NCBI RefSeq assembly: GCF_001428255.1
Contig: NZ_LMRW01000010.1
Location: forward strand, 1-64,000
Direction: 5' to 3'
Length of the DNA: 64,000 bases
From: Agromyces sp. Soil535
GTDB taxonomy: Bacteria; Actinomycetota; Actinomycetes; Actinomycetales; Microbacteriaceae
Positions 1 to 7,770 of the stretch are shown here, one piece after another (position 1 is the stretch's first letter; each line of letters starts with the position of its first letter). A program made the translations under genes and the position numbers. The notes under the pieces are model-generated. The model ran no database searches and had not been told where the DNA came from. It worked only from the letters and a program-made list of their open reading frames with translations.

Positions 1-205
1 GGCGATGCTGGCAAGACCACACCATCTACAACCCCCAACTCCACGGAGGCGCCATGCAACAAAACGCCGCCTGAGGTTGACCTAGGGAATCTCATGCCAC
101 CCGGCGATGCTGGCAAGACCACACCATCTACAACCCCCAACTCCACGGAGGCGCCATGCAACAAAACGCCGCCTGAGGTTGACCTAGGGAATCTCATGCC
201 ACCCG
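1..205. repeat. 102-bp tandem direct repeat, two copies
   Basis: Positions 1-102 and 103-204 are identical, and the match runs one base further (103 equals 205). The repeat therefore has a 102-bp period and may continue upstream of the window. The last 11 bp of the second copy are the 3' end and stop codon of the thiolase gene, so the first copy carries a duplicate of that gene end. Because 102 is a multiple of three, one plus-strand frame stays open through both copies. Each unit also holds GGAGG, a 4-nt gap and ATG followed by five more sense codons and TGA, which looks like a translation signal for a 6-residue peptide. I see no CRISPR-like spacers. It could be a VNTR, a recent duplication or an assembly artefact at a contig end. 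Confidence 0.9.
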
Positions 206-1372
206 CTCCACGATCATGGCGACGCCCTGTCCGCCGCCGATCGAGCAGGCGGCGAGCCCTGGGCGCGCGTCGTCGGCTGCGGCCATGCGCGCGGCGAGCC
301 GCACGAGCAGGACGGCACCGGATGCCCCCCACGGATGCCCGAGCGCGATCGCGCCGCCGTCGGCGGAGATGAGGTCCTCGTCGAGGCCGAGCTCGTCGCT
401 GACCGCGAGCACCTGCGACGCGAATGCCTCGGTGATCTCGACGAAGCCGAGGTCGGTGGCGGTCATGCCCGCACGCGCGATCGCGGCTCTCGCCGCGGGG
501 GCGGCGCCGAGTCCGGGCAGGCCCGGGTCGCCGGCCGCGACAGCGGCGGCCCGCACGCGGAGCGCGGGCAGGCCCAGCTCGCGCGCGACCGCCTCGGTGG
601 TCACGGCCATCGCCGCGGCACCGTCGGCGAACCCGCATGAGTTGCCGGCGGTGACGGTGCCGCGACCGGATGCCGCGGCGCGCGGCGCCGTCCGCGTGGT
701 ATCCGTCTCGGCGTCGTCGGCGAAGGCGGGCGCGAAGCGCGCCAGCAGCGCGAGGTCCATCGTGGCGCGTGGACGGTCGTCGTGGACGACGCCGTCGACG
801 GCGACGATCTCGGCATCGAACGCGCCGGCCGACTGCGCCGCCGACGCCCGGGCGTGCGACCTCGCCGCCCACGCGTCCTGACGGGCCCGCGAGATGCCGA
901 GCACCGCGGCGAGGCGGTCGGCGGCGGGCCCCATGTCAGGGTCGGGGAAGCCGAGGGGCGCGAACGGCGCACGCGCGTAGCGTTCACCCGTGCCGGGCCA
1001 CGACCGGTGCGGCGCCGTCGACGCGGACTCGGCCCCGCCGGCGAGCACGAGGCGCGCGTCGCCGGCCCGCACGCGGGAGGCGGCCTGGGCGACGGCGTCG
1101 AGGCCCGAGCCGCACTGCCGGTCGACGGTGACGCCCGGCACCTCATCGCCGAGGCCGGCGCGGAGGGCGGCGACCCGGGCGACGTCGCCGCCCGGACCCA
1201 TGCAGTTGCCGAGCACGACGTCGTCGATCGCCAAGCCGGACGCACCCACCATGTGCGCGATCTCGGCGAGCACGGGCGCCGCGAGCGCGTCGACGGTACG
1301 TGCGGCGAACGTGCGGCCGGCGGTGCCGATGGCGGTGCGTCGTGCGGCGACGATGACGGGGGCGGAGGTCAT
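194..1372 (-). CDS. Thiolase (acetyl-CoA acetyltransferase family), YhfS-like
   Basis: 392 residues, full length for a thiolase. Enzymes of this family form or cleave 3-ketoacyl-CoA. The acylated nucleophile is Cys87 in DRQCGSGLDAV. The NSCGFADGAAA stretch, EITEAFA, the catalytic His346 in GHPWGASG and Cys376 in CSIGGGQG complete the active site. The start codon overlaps the stop of the upstream AMP-ligase gene by four bases (ATGA), so the two are translationally coupled. A thiolase and an AMP-ligase behind bioY match the B. subtilis yhfU(bioY)-yhfT-yhfS arrangement, which suggests a role in acyl-CoA chemistry linked to biotin or its precursor. That role is inference, and simple beta-oxidation is the alternative. 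Confidence 0.88.
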   Translation of the reverse strand: MTSAPVIVAARRTAIGTAGRTFAARTVDALAAPVLAEIAHMVGASGLAIDDVVLGNCMGPGGDVARVAALRAGLGDEVPGVTVDRQCGSGLDAVAQAASRVRAGDARLVLAGGAESASTAPHRSWPGTGERYARAPFAPLGFPDPDMGPAADRLAAVLGISRARQDAWAARSHARASAAQSAGAFDAEIVAVDGVVHDDRPRATMDLALLARFAPAFADDAETDTTRTAPRAAASGRGTVTAGNSCGFADGAAAMAVTTEAVARELGLPALRVRAAAVAAGDPGLPGLGAAPAARAAIARAGMTATDLGFVEITEAFASQVLAVSDELGLDEDLISADGGAIALGHPWGASGAVLLVRLAARMAAADDARPGLAACSIGGGQGVAMIVERVA

Positions 1373-2595
1373 GAGGCACTCCGCTCGAACGGCGCAGGGT
1401 AGACGTCGCCCAGGGTGCCGGCGGCGAGCTCGTCGCGCAGCATCCCGCGGGCGACCTTGCCCGACGCGGTGCGCGGCACCGCCCGCACGAACCAGCGCCG
1501 GGGAAGCTCGACCGGCGAGAGCGCGGAGCGCGCCGCCGTCACGACGTGGTCGAGTTCCACGCCGTCGGCGAGCTCGACGACCGCGAGCACCCGCTCGCCG
1601 AGGAGCTCATGCGGTTCGCCGAGCACGGCGGCGGCGGAGACGCCGGGCAGTGCGGCGATGCACGCCTCGACCTGCTCGGCGAGCACGGTGACGCCCGCCG
1701 TCGTGATCGCCGCGTCGCCGCGACCGAGCACGCGCACGGAGTCCGTGGCCATGCGCTCGGCGAGGTCGCCGACGGTGGCGAAGCCCACGGCGTCGCGTCG
1801 CAGCATCCCGCCCCCGACCACCCCGATCGCGAGGTACGGCGATCTCGCCCAGAGCTCGTCGCCTGCGCCAGCGGGGCGCAGGTCGACCTCGACGCCGGGG
1901 AACGGGGCCAGCTCGCCGCCGCGCCCGGCCAGCACGAACGACAGCTCCGCGGCCCCGTAGTACTCGGTGATGCGGATGCCGCGTTCGGCGGCCCGCGACC
2001 GCAGCGATGAGCTCATCGCGGCCCCTGCGACGACCGCCGCGGGCGGGCAGGCCGGGTCGTCGAGCGCCCGCGAGAGCCGCGTCGGCGTGGCGTGCATCGC
2101 GGTCGCCCCGGCGAACTCGTCGCCGACGGATGCCCCGAGCCACAGCGCATGCAGCGCGGCGTAGAGATGCATGGACACGTGCAGCGGTCCGGTGACGGCG
2201 ATGCGGTCCCGGGCGTCGAGCCCGGTGATCGCGGCCAGCGGGGCGGCCGACGCGAGCCAGGATGCGTTGGTGCGGGCGACGACGCGCGGCGTGCCCGACG
2301 GGCCAGACGACCCCGACGTGAGCACGGCGAGCTCCGTGCCGGCGGGCAGGCGGTCGGCGATCCGGTCGGCCTCGGCCTGCGTGCCGCCGACGAGCACGGG
2401 GCGGCCGCGCTCGAGTGCGGCGAGCAGGGTCGTGACGAGCGCGACGGGGTCGGCGCCGGCGGGGCATCCGACCGGCCCTTCACCCGAGGGCAGCATCGTG
2501 GCGCCAACGGAGCGGGTGAGCTCGCCGTACCGCACGACGCCGCCGCCGAAGGCGAGGGCGGCGTCGTCGTACGAGCCGCGGAGCCAGTCGCTCAT
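1369..2595 (-). CDS. Short AMP-dependent acyl-CoA synthetase-like enzyme, YhfT-like
   Basis: About 408 residues, shorter than the roughly 500-550 usual for the ANL superfamily because the N-terminal region is compact. ANL enzymes activate a carboxylate with ATP and transfer it to CoA. Visible core motifs are the phosphate loop TSGSSGPSGTP, YYGAAE, TVGDL before the hinge, and a C-terminal PRTASGK carrying the catalytic lysine. The start is the ATG at 2595, which overlaps the bioY stop (ATGA). The same frame runs further upstream, but that part is only the shadow of bioY. The stop overlaps the thiolase start, so bioY, this gene and the thiolase form one tightly coupled operon. The substrate is unknown; a pimelate-like or fatty acid is plausible from context. 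Confidence 0.82.
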   Translation of the reverse strand: MSDWLRGSYDDAALAFGGGVVRYGELTRSVGATMLPSGEGPVGCPAGADPVALVTTLLAALERGRPVLVGGTQAEADRIADRLPAGTELAVLTSGSSGPSGTPRVVARTNASWLASAAPLAAITGLDARDRIAVTGPLHVSMHLYAALHALWLGASVGDEFAGATAMHATPTRLSRALDDPACPPAAVVAGAAMSSSLRSRAAERGIRITEYYGAAELSFVLAGRGGELAPFPGVEVDLRPAGAGDELWARSPYLAIGVVGGGMLRRDAVGFATVGDLAERMATDSVRVLGRGDAAITTAGVTVLAEQVEACIAALPGVSAAAVLGEPHELLGERVLAVVELADGVELDHVVTAARSALSPVELPRRWFVRAVPRTASGKVARGMLRDELAAGTLGDVYPAPFERSAS

Positions 2596-3263
2596 GCCGC
2601 GACGGTTGCCTCCGCGGCGCGCCGCCACGGCCACGGCCGCGGGGTGATGAGCCCCGGCCACGCGCGGTGCACGCCCTTGGCCACGAGCACGGTCACCACG
2701 ACCTTGGTGATGTCGCCGGGCAGGAACACGGTCGAGCCGAGGAACGCCACGTCGAGCGGCGCGGGCATGATCGCGGCGAACACGGGCACGCCCACGAGGT
2801 ACACGGCCACGATGCCGCCGAGCGCGGTGGGGCCCAGCGCGGGAAGCACGTGGTAGCGGGGGAGCAGGCGGGCGGTGAACCAGCCGATCACGGCGACACC
2901 GACGAGCCAGCCGATGAGGTAGCCGACGGACGGCCCGACGAAGACGGCAATGCCGCCTCGGCCGCCCGAGAGGAGCGGCAGGCCGGCCGCCACGAGCGCG
3001 AGGAACAGCAGCACCGAGAGGAAGCCCTTGCGAGCGCCGAGGATGGCGCCGGCGAGCATGACGCCGAGCGTCTGGAACGTGATCGGCACGGCCGTGCCGC
3101 CGAGGTACAGCGCACCCGGCAAGCCGAGCGCGGCGATGAGTGCCGCGAAGACGGCGATCTGCGCGAGGTCGGTGGCGGTGCCGCGGCGTCGGGGACGGGG
3201 TGCGGTGGATTCCGGCGCGGACGGCTCGGATGCGTCGTGCGAGGTGCTCTGGGCGGCGCTCAT
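2592..3263 (-). CDS. Biotin transporter BioY (substrate-binding S component)
   Basis: 223 residues. After a charged, Pro-rich cytoplasmic N-terminus of about 30 residues come five to six membrane helices. These include the family signature LGVMLAGAILGARKGFLSVL and a glycine-rich loop before VGPSVGYLIGW, where BioY proteins line the biotin site. BioY acts alone or with an ECF energising module; no bioM or bioN gene is present here, so it is either solitary or uses a shared EcfAAT. The start ATG follows GAGAGGGAG at good spacing. It is the first gene of an operon with an AMP-ligase and a thiolase. Biotin-responsive control (BioQ or BirA type) is expected from the family, but I could not identify a matching operator. 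Confidence 0.9.
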   Translation of the reverse strand: MSAAQSTSHDASEPSAPESTAPRPRRRGTATDLAQIAVFAALIAALGLPGALYLGGTAVPITFQTLGVMLAGAILGARKGFLSVLLFLALVAAGLPLLSGGRGGIAVFVGPSVGYLIGWLVGVAVIGWFTARLLPRYHVLPALGPTALGGIVAVYLVGVPVFAAIMPAPLDVAFLGSTVFLPGDITKVVVTVLVAKGVHRAWPGLITPRPWPWRRAAEATVAA

Positions 3264-3287
3264 CGGATCTCCCTCTCGTGGCGTGTG

Positions 3288-3302
3288 CGGGCATCGTGCC
3301 CG
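3288..3302. promoter_or_regulatory. Inverted repeat in the bioY leader region
   Basis: CGGGCA, a TCG loop, then TGCCCG form a perfect 6-bp inverted repeat 25 bp upstream of the bioY start. A TAGCGT box on the minus strand lies just upstream of it. A second perfect 6-bp repeat (AATCGC, GGG, GCGATT) lies at 3354-3368, between this region and the stop of the next gene. Either could be an operator or a weak terminator. Neither matches the BioQ consensus as I know it. Confidence 0.3.
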
Positions 3303-3388
3303 GTGTTCACGCTACGAAAGGCGAGGAACGGGTTCTTGATCCGGTCGTACAAGAATCGCGGGGCGATTTTGGAGCGCGGTGGCCGCGG

Positions 3389-3820
3389 TCAGGCGGCGCG
3401 GACCTCGATCTCCTGCGACGATCCGATCGACGGCAGCGAAGCGGCATCCGCCTCCGACGTCGGAACGACCACCGGGTCGGCCCACACGACGAGCGGCGCG
3501 GGCACCCAGGTGAGGGCGAGCGGCTCGTTCTCGGCGGGCACCACGACGGCCACGGTGTCGCGCTCGTCGAGTACCGTGCGGGTGAGCTCCGCGGCGATCT
3601 GATGCGTCAGCATGGCGTGGAAGATGCGGTCGGTGTCGGCGTCGGTGCGACGCACCAGCGACCAGGCGCCGTTCGGGCCGATGAACTCCGAGAGCTTCGC
3701 GTTCAGCAGCTCGAAGAGGTGTTCGCCACGCAGGTCGGCCGCGGTGGGGCGCGGCTTCGCGGCGGCAGCGTGGGCTGAGGCTTGGGCTGCGAGCCTCGCT
3801 CTGCGCCAGCGGCGGAACAT
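3389..3820 (-). CDS. Hypothetical cytoplasmic protein
   Basis: 143 residues, with no recognised domain. The N-terminus is strongly basic and Ala-rich (MFRRWRRARLAAQ). A predicted alpha/beta region (LFELLNAKLSEFIGPNGAWSLVRR) and a beta-rich, Pro-containing C-terminal half follow. The start ATG follows GAGAGGGG eight bases upstream. There is no signal peptide and no membrane segment. It is separated from bioY by 125 bp and from the next small gene by 159 bp, so it is probably its own unit. Codon use matches the surrounding genes, which supports a real gene. I cannot assign a function. Confidence 0.65.
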   Translation of the reverse strand: MFRRWRRARLAAQASAHAAAAKPRPTAADLRGEHLFELLNAKLSEFIGPNGAWSLVRRTDADTDRIFHAMLTHQIAAELTRTVLDERDTVAVVVPAENEPLALTWVPAPLVVWADPVVVPTSEADAASLPSIGSSQEIEVRAA

Positions 3821-3979
3821 CAGTGGCCCCTCTCGGTGGAGTTCGGCCCGTACGGTTCGGGACGTACGGCGGGTCTCCTTCAGTCTCTGCCCTCGGGCCG
3901 CGGATCGCGGGTGACACGCCGCGGCGGCCGGCTTGCGTGCGACCGGTCGAGCTCGGGCGGGTGAGCTCCGCCGACGATG

Positions 3980-4168
3980 CTACTCGGTGAGCTCGGCCCG
4001 TTTCGACTCGTCGGCGACGGTCCCGATCGCGACTGCGAGGGTAGCCGCCCACGAGATCCACATGAGCAGCAGTCGCCAGTCCCGCGGGCCCGAGACCGTG
4101 GCCCTGATCACCCCGACAGCGCCGAAGATCGCACCGATCACTGCTCCGCTGAAGAGGTACTTGCGCAT
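3980..4168 (-). CDS. Small two-helix membrane protein
   Basis: 62 residues with two hydrophobic segments (about 6-24 and 33-50) joined by a short basic loop and ending in a charged tail. A TAGCGT -10-like box at 4175-4180 sits 6 nt before the ATG, which suggests a leaderless transcript. It is divergent from the TetR gene and shares its 98-bp intergenic region, so the palindromic operator there could influence both genes. Function unknown. Confidence 0.55.
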   Translation of the reverse strand: MRKYLFSGAVIGAIFGAVGVIRATVSGPRDWRLLLMWISWAATLAVAIGTVADESKRAELTE

Positions 4169-4237
4169 GCCGCAACGCTACCGGGTCGCTACGCGCGACT
4201 GGGAGTCATCCGTGAATCTGACCGATCGTGCAGGATC

Positions 4238-4251
4238 TGACCGATCGGTCA
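4238..4251. promoter_or_regulatory. TetR-type palindromic operator
   Basis: TGACCGATCGGTCA is a perfect 14-bp palindrome, and a near-identical half (TGACCGATCG) lies 19 bp upstream at 4219-4228. It lies immediately upstream of a TATCTT box (4254-4259) that precedes the tetR ATG by 7 nt. Occupation would therefore block tetR and the downstream transport genes. Autoregulation is the usual mode for this family; here it is inferred from position. Confidence 0.7.
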
Positions 4252-4266
4252 ACTATCTTCGATGGC

Positions 4267-4872
4267 ATGCCCACCGATGCACAACCGACGTCTCGCGTGC
4301 GCGCCGCCGACGAGCTGAAGCAGGTCGCCCTCGAGCAGTTCGCGACCGTCGGGTTCGCCGGCACGTCGCTGCAGCACATCGCCGACGACGCCGGCTACTC
4401 GAAGTCGAGCGTGCTCTACCACTACGCGTCCAAGGAGGCGCTGCTCGAGGCCGCGATCGAGCCCGCGATCGCCGAGTTCGAGGCCGTGCTCGACGACTTC
4501 GTCGGGGGCCGGGGGAGTGGGGGGCGCCGGCTCCTCGTCGACCGGATCGTCGACCTGCTCCTCGAGCACCGCGAGGCCGTGCACGTGTTCATCATCCAGG
4601 GACCGAGCCTCTCGCACCTGCCGATCATCGCCCGCGCCAACGCCGCCGTGCGCCGGCTCACCGAGGCGATCAACGAACAGAGCGTGAGCGTGACCGACCA
4701 GGTGCGCTTCGGCATCGCACTGGGCGGCGCCGCGTTCCTCCTCACGGCCGCCCGCTCGTATGTCGGCGACGACCAGCGCCCCACCGACGACGAGTTCCGG
4801 GTCGCCCTGCACGCCGTGCTCGGCGAATCCCTTGCACCGGCCGACCGCGACTCGACCCCGACCACCGACTGA
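4267..4872 (+). CDS. TetR/AcrR-family transcriptional regulator
   Basis: About 201 residues. The N-terminal helix-turn-helix is TSLQHIADDAGYSKSSVLYHYASKEALL, followed by an all-helical ligand-binding domain. I chose the ATG at 4267: the longer GTG start at 4228 would place the operator inside the coding region, and a TATCTT box lies 7 nt before 4267, consistent with a leaderless mRNA. It is followed 9 bp later by an MMPL exporter and then a YhgE/Pip gene, so it probably represses this operon until a lipophilic or toxic ligand binds. The ligand is unknown. Confidence 0.9.
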   Translation: MPTDAQPTSRVRAADELKQVALEQFATVGFAGTSLQHIADDAGYSKSSVLYHYASKEALLEAAIEPAIAEFEAVLDDFVGGRGSGGRRLLVDRIVDLLLEHREAVHVFIIQGPSLSHLPIIARANAAVRRLTEAINEQSVSVTDQVRFGIALGGAAFLLTAARSYVGDDQRPTDDEFRVALHAVLGESLAPADRDSTPTTD

Positions 4873-4881
4873 GAGACATCC

Positions 4882-7770
4882 GTGGCACTCTTCCTGCACA
4901 GAATCGGACGATTCGCCTTCCGACGGGCCTGGCTCGTCATCGCCGCATGGGCGGTCGCCCTCGCCGCGCTCCTCGGCGCCGGCATCGGCCTCGGCGGCCA
5001 GCTCCAGGAGTCCTACACGATCCCTGGCACCGAATCCCAGGCCGCGATCGACAAGCTCGCCGCGGTCTTCCCCCAGACGGCGGGGGCCGCGGTGAAGGCC
5101 GTGGTCGAGGCGCCCGAGGGGGCATCCGTCGACGACGAGCCCTACCGCTCGGCGATCACCGCCATGGAGGGCGAGCTCGAGCAGGTCGACGGCGTGGCGA
5201 GCGTGCTCGGCCCGTTCGACGAGTACGCCGGTGACCAGGTGTCGGATGACGCGCGCACGGCGTACATCCAGGTGCAGTTCGACAGCCCCACGACCGACGT
5301 CACGGATGCGTCGATCGAGGCGGTCACGGCGACGGGGGAGGCCGGCCGCGATGCGGGCCTCGTCGTCGCGTTCGGCGGCGAGGTGTTCCAGGACACCGAG
5401 TTCGGGCTCACGATCACCGAGCTCTTCGGCGTGCTGTTCGCGGGCGTCGTGCTGCTCATCACGTTCGGCTCGATGCTCTCGGCAGGGATGCCGCTCATCA
5501 CCGCGCTCGTCGGCGTGGGCGCGGCCTTCGGCGGCATCTCGATCGTCGCGGCGTTCGCGCCCGTATCGAACACGGCGCCGATGCTGGCGGTCATGATCGG
5601 GCTCGCGGTCGGCATCGACTACGCATTGTTCATCCTCTCGCGGCACCGAACGCAGCTCGCCCGCGGGCAGGATCCCGAGGAGAGCGCCGCGGAGGCCGTC
5701 GCCACCGCCGGCGGCGCGGTCGTGTTCGCGGGCCTCACCGTGATCATCGCGCTCCTCGGCCTGCTCGTGGTCGGCATCCCGTTCCTCAGCGTCATGGGCG
5801 TCGCCGCGGCGTTCGCGGTGCTCATCGCGGTGGTCGGCGCGGTCACCCTGCTGCCCGCACTGCTCGGCGTGTTCGGGCGACGGTTCGTGCCGAAGCCCGG
5901 CAGCCGTGCACACCGCAGGGCGAACGCGGCGGACGACGGCGCCAAGCGCACGCTCGGGCGCCGCTGGGTGGACCTCGTGCTGAAGGCGCCCGTCGTGTTC
6001 GTCGTGCTCGTCGTGGGGCTCCTCGGCGCGGCGGCGATCCCGGCGGCGAGCCTCGACCTGAACCTGCCGAGCGGCGGCTCCGACACGTCGGAGGCCAGCG
6101 AGGCGAACGCGAACGAGCTCATCGCGAACGGCTTCGGGCCCGGGTACAACGGCCTGCTCATCGTCACGGTCGACATCACGCAGACCACCGACATCTTCGA
6201 CGACCTCGACGCGATCGGCGCCCGCCTCGCCGAGCTCGACGGCGTGGCCTACGTGGGCGAGGGCCTGCCGAACGAGACCGTGGACACGGCGATCATCCAG
6301 GTCGTGCCCGAGAGCGCGCCCGACACCCCCGAGACCAAGGCGCTCGTCGAGGAGATCCGCGAACTCGCACCAGACATCGAGGCGGACTACGGCACGCCGA
6401 TCGCCGTCACGGGCTACACCGCGGTCGCGATCGACATCTCGAACCGACTGACCGACGCCCTCGTGCCGTTCGCGCTCATCGTGGTCGGCCTGTCGATCCT
6501 GCTCCTGCTCCTCGTGTTCCGGTCGGTGTTCGTGCCGATCAAGGCGGCGCTCGGCTTCCTGCTCTCGGCGTTCGGCGCGCTCGGCGTGACGGTCGCGATC
6601 TTCCAGTGGGGCTGGTTCGCCGACCTGCTCCAGGTGGAGCCCGGCCCGATCCTCAGCTTCCTACCCATCCTGCTCATGGCGGTGCTGTTCGGCCTCGCCA
6701 TGGACTACGAGGTGTTCCTCGTGTCGGGCATGCGCGAGGAATTCGTGAAGACCCGCGATCCGCGCTCGTCGATCGTGCACGGCTTCCAGCACGCGGCCCG
6801 CGTGGTCACGGCTGCGGCACTCATCATGTTCTTCGTCTTCTTCGCCTTCGTGCCCGAGGGCTCGGGCGCGATCAAGGGCATCGCCTTCGCGCTGGCCGTC
6901 GGCGTCGTCTTCGACGCGTTCCTCGTGCGCATGACGCTCGTGCCGGCCGCCATGGCGCTCGCGGGGAACGCGGCCTGGTGGCTGCCGAAGTGGCTCGCCA
7001 GGCGCCTGCCCGACGTCGACATCGAGGGCGAGGGCCTACGCGCCCACCTCGAACAGGAGGACTGGGCCGCGTCCCGCCCCGCAGCGGTGAACGCCGCCGA
7101 CGCCGTGTTCGGCCTGCCGGAGCGGCCGATCGGCCCGCTCTCCGTCGAGGTTCCCGCGGGCGGCGTGCTCGTCGTCCGGGGCGATTCGGTCGACCGCCGG
7201 GTGGTCGCTGCGACGCTCGCCGGCCGGCTCGCACCCGTCGCCGGGCGCCTCGCCGTGCTCGGCGCTCCGCTGCCCTCTGGTGCCTCCACCGTCATGCGCG
7301 GGGTCGCGATCGCCGAGGTGGCCGCGGATGCCGCGACCGGCGGCACGGTCGGCGAGCTCGTCGCCCGGCGCGTCGACGCCACCCGCCCGTGGTATCGCAT
7401 CGCCCCCTCGAACGCCCTGGTGCGCACCTGGGTCGACCGTGCGGTCGAGGCCGCGGGCCACGGCCCCGACGGTCCGCGCTTCAGCGCGGACACCCCACTG
7501 TCCGCCCTCGGCGCTGAGGCGCGCACCCTCGTGGCGGTGGCCGCGGCGCTCGCGGAGCGCCCGACCGCGGTCGTGGTCGACCTCGACGACGACCCCGGCA
7601 CCTCGACCGCCGACCTCTGGGGCGCGCTCGCCCGGCTCGTACCGGTGTCGGTCACCCTCATCGTCGGTCTCGGCCCGTCGGCCGTCGACCCCGACGGCTC
7701 GCCCGAACTCGCCGCCCGCGGCATCCGAACCCTCGAACCCGTGTCCACCATGAAGGAGGTCGCCCGATGA
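4882..7770 (+). CDS. MMPL/RND-family exporter with a fused degenerate ABC-ATPase-like domain
   Basis: 962 residues. Residues 1 to about 715 are a typical MMPL transporter: helix 12-37, a first extracytoplasmic domain, a five-helix bundle with MIGLAVGIDYALFILSRHR, a second extracytoplasmic domain, and a second bundle with LAMDYEVFLVSGMREE. Such pumps move lipids or drugs using the proton gradient. The tail from about 740 resembles an ABC ATPase: GGVLVVRGDSVDRR sits where a Walker A would be but lacks GxxGxGK, LSALGAEART resembles the LSGGQ signature, and AVVVDLDDDPG resembles Walker B. It is probably not catalytic. The GTG start lies 9 bp after tetR, and the stop overlaps the next start (ATGA). 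Confidence 0.85.
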   Translation: MALFLHRIGRFAFRRAWLVIAAWAVALAALLGAGIGLGGQLQESYTIPGTESQAAIDKLAAVFPQTAGAAVKAVVEAPEGASVDDEPYRSAITAMEGELEQVDGVASVLGPFDEYAGDQVSDDARTAYIQVQFDSPTTDVTDASIEAVTATGEAGRDAGLVVAFGGEVFQDTEFGLTITELFGVLFAGVVLLITFGSMLSAGMPLITALVGVGAAFGGISIVAAFAPVSNTAPMLAVMIGLAVGIDYALFILSRHRTQLARGQDPEESAAEAVATAGGAVVFAGLTVIIALLGLLVVGIPFLSVMGVAAAFAVLIAVVGAVTLLPALLGVFGRRFVPKPGSRAHRRANAADDGAKRTLGRRWVDLVLKAPVVFVVLVVGLLGAAAIPAASLDLNLPSGGSDTSEASEANANELIANGFGPGYNGLLIVTVDITQTTDIFDDLDAIGARLAELDGVAYVGEGLPNETVDTAIIQVVPESAPDTPETKALVEEIRELAPDIEADYGTPIAVTGYTAVAIDISNRLTDALVPFALIVVGLSILLLLLVFRSVFVPIKAALGFLLSAFGALGVTVAIFQWGWFADLLQVEPGPILSFLPILLMAVLFGLAMDYEVFLVSGMREEFVKTRDPRSSIVHGFQHAARVVTAAALIMFFVFFAFVPEGSGAIKGIAFALAVGVVFDAFLVRMTLVPAAMALAGNAAWWLPKWLARRLPDVDIEGEGLRAHLEQEDWAASRPAAVNAADAVFGLPERPIGPLSVEVPAGGVLVVRGDSVDRRVVAATLAGRLAPVAGRLAVLGAPLPSGASTVMRGVAIAEVAADAATGGTVGELVARRVDATRPWYRIAPSNALVRTWVDRAVEAAGHGPDGPRFSADTPLSALGAEARTLVAVAAALAERPTAVVVDLDDDPGTSTADLWGALARLVPVSVTLIVGLGPSAVDPDGSPELAARGIRTLEPVSTMKEVAR

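Noticed and set aside
1-205. CRISPR array at the window start
   Set aside because: Only two copies, 102 bp long, directly abutting with no variable spacers.
3264-3370. BioQ operator upstream of bioY
   Set aside because: Only a TGAAC half-like sequence; no convincing dyad matching the known BioQ box.
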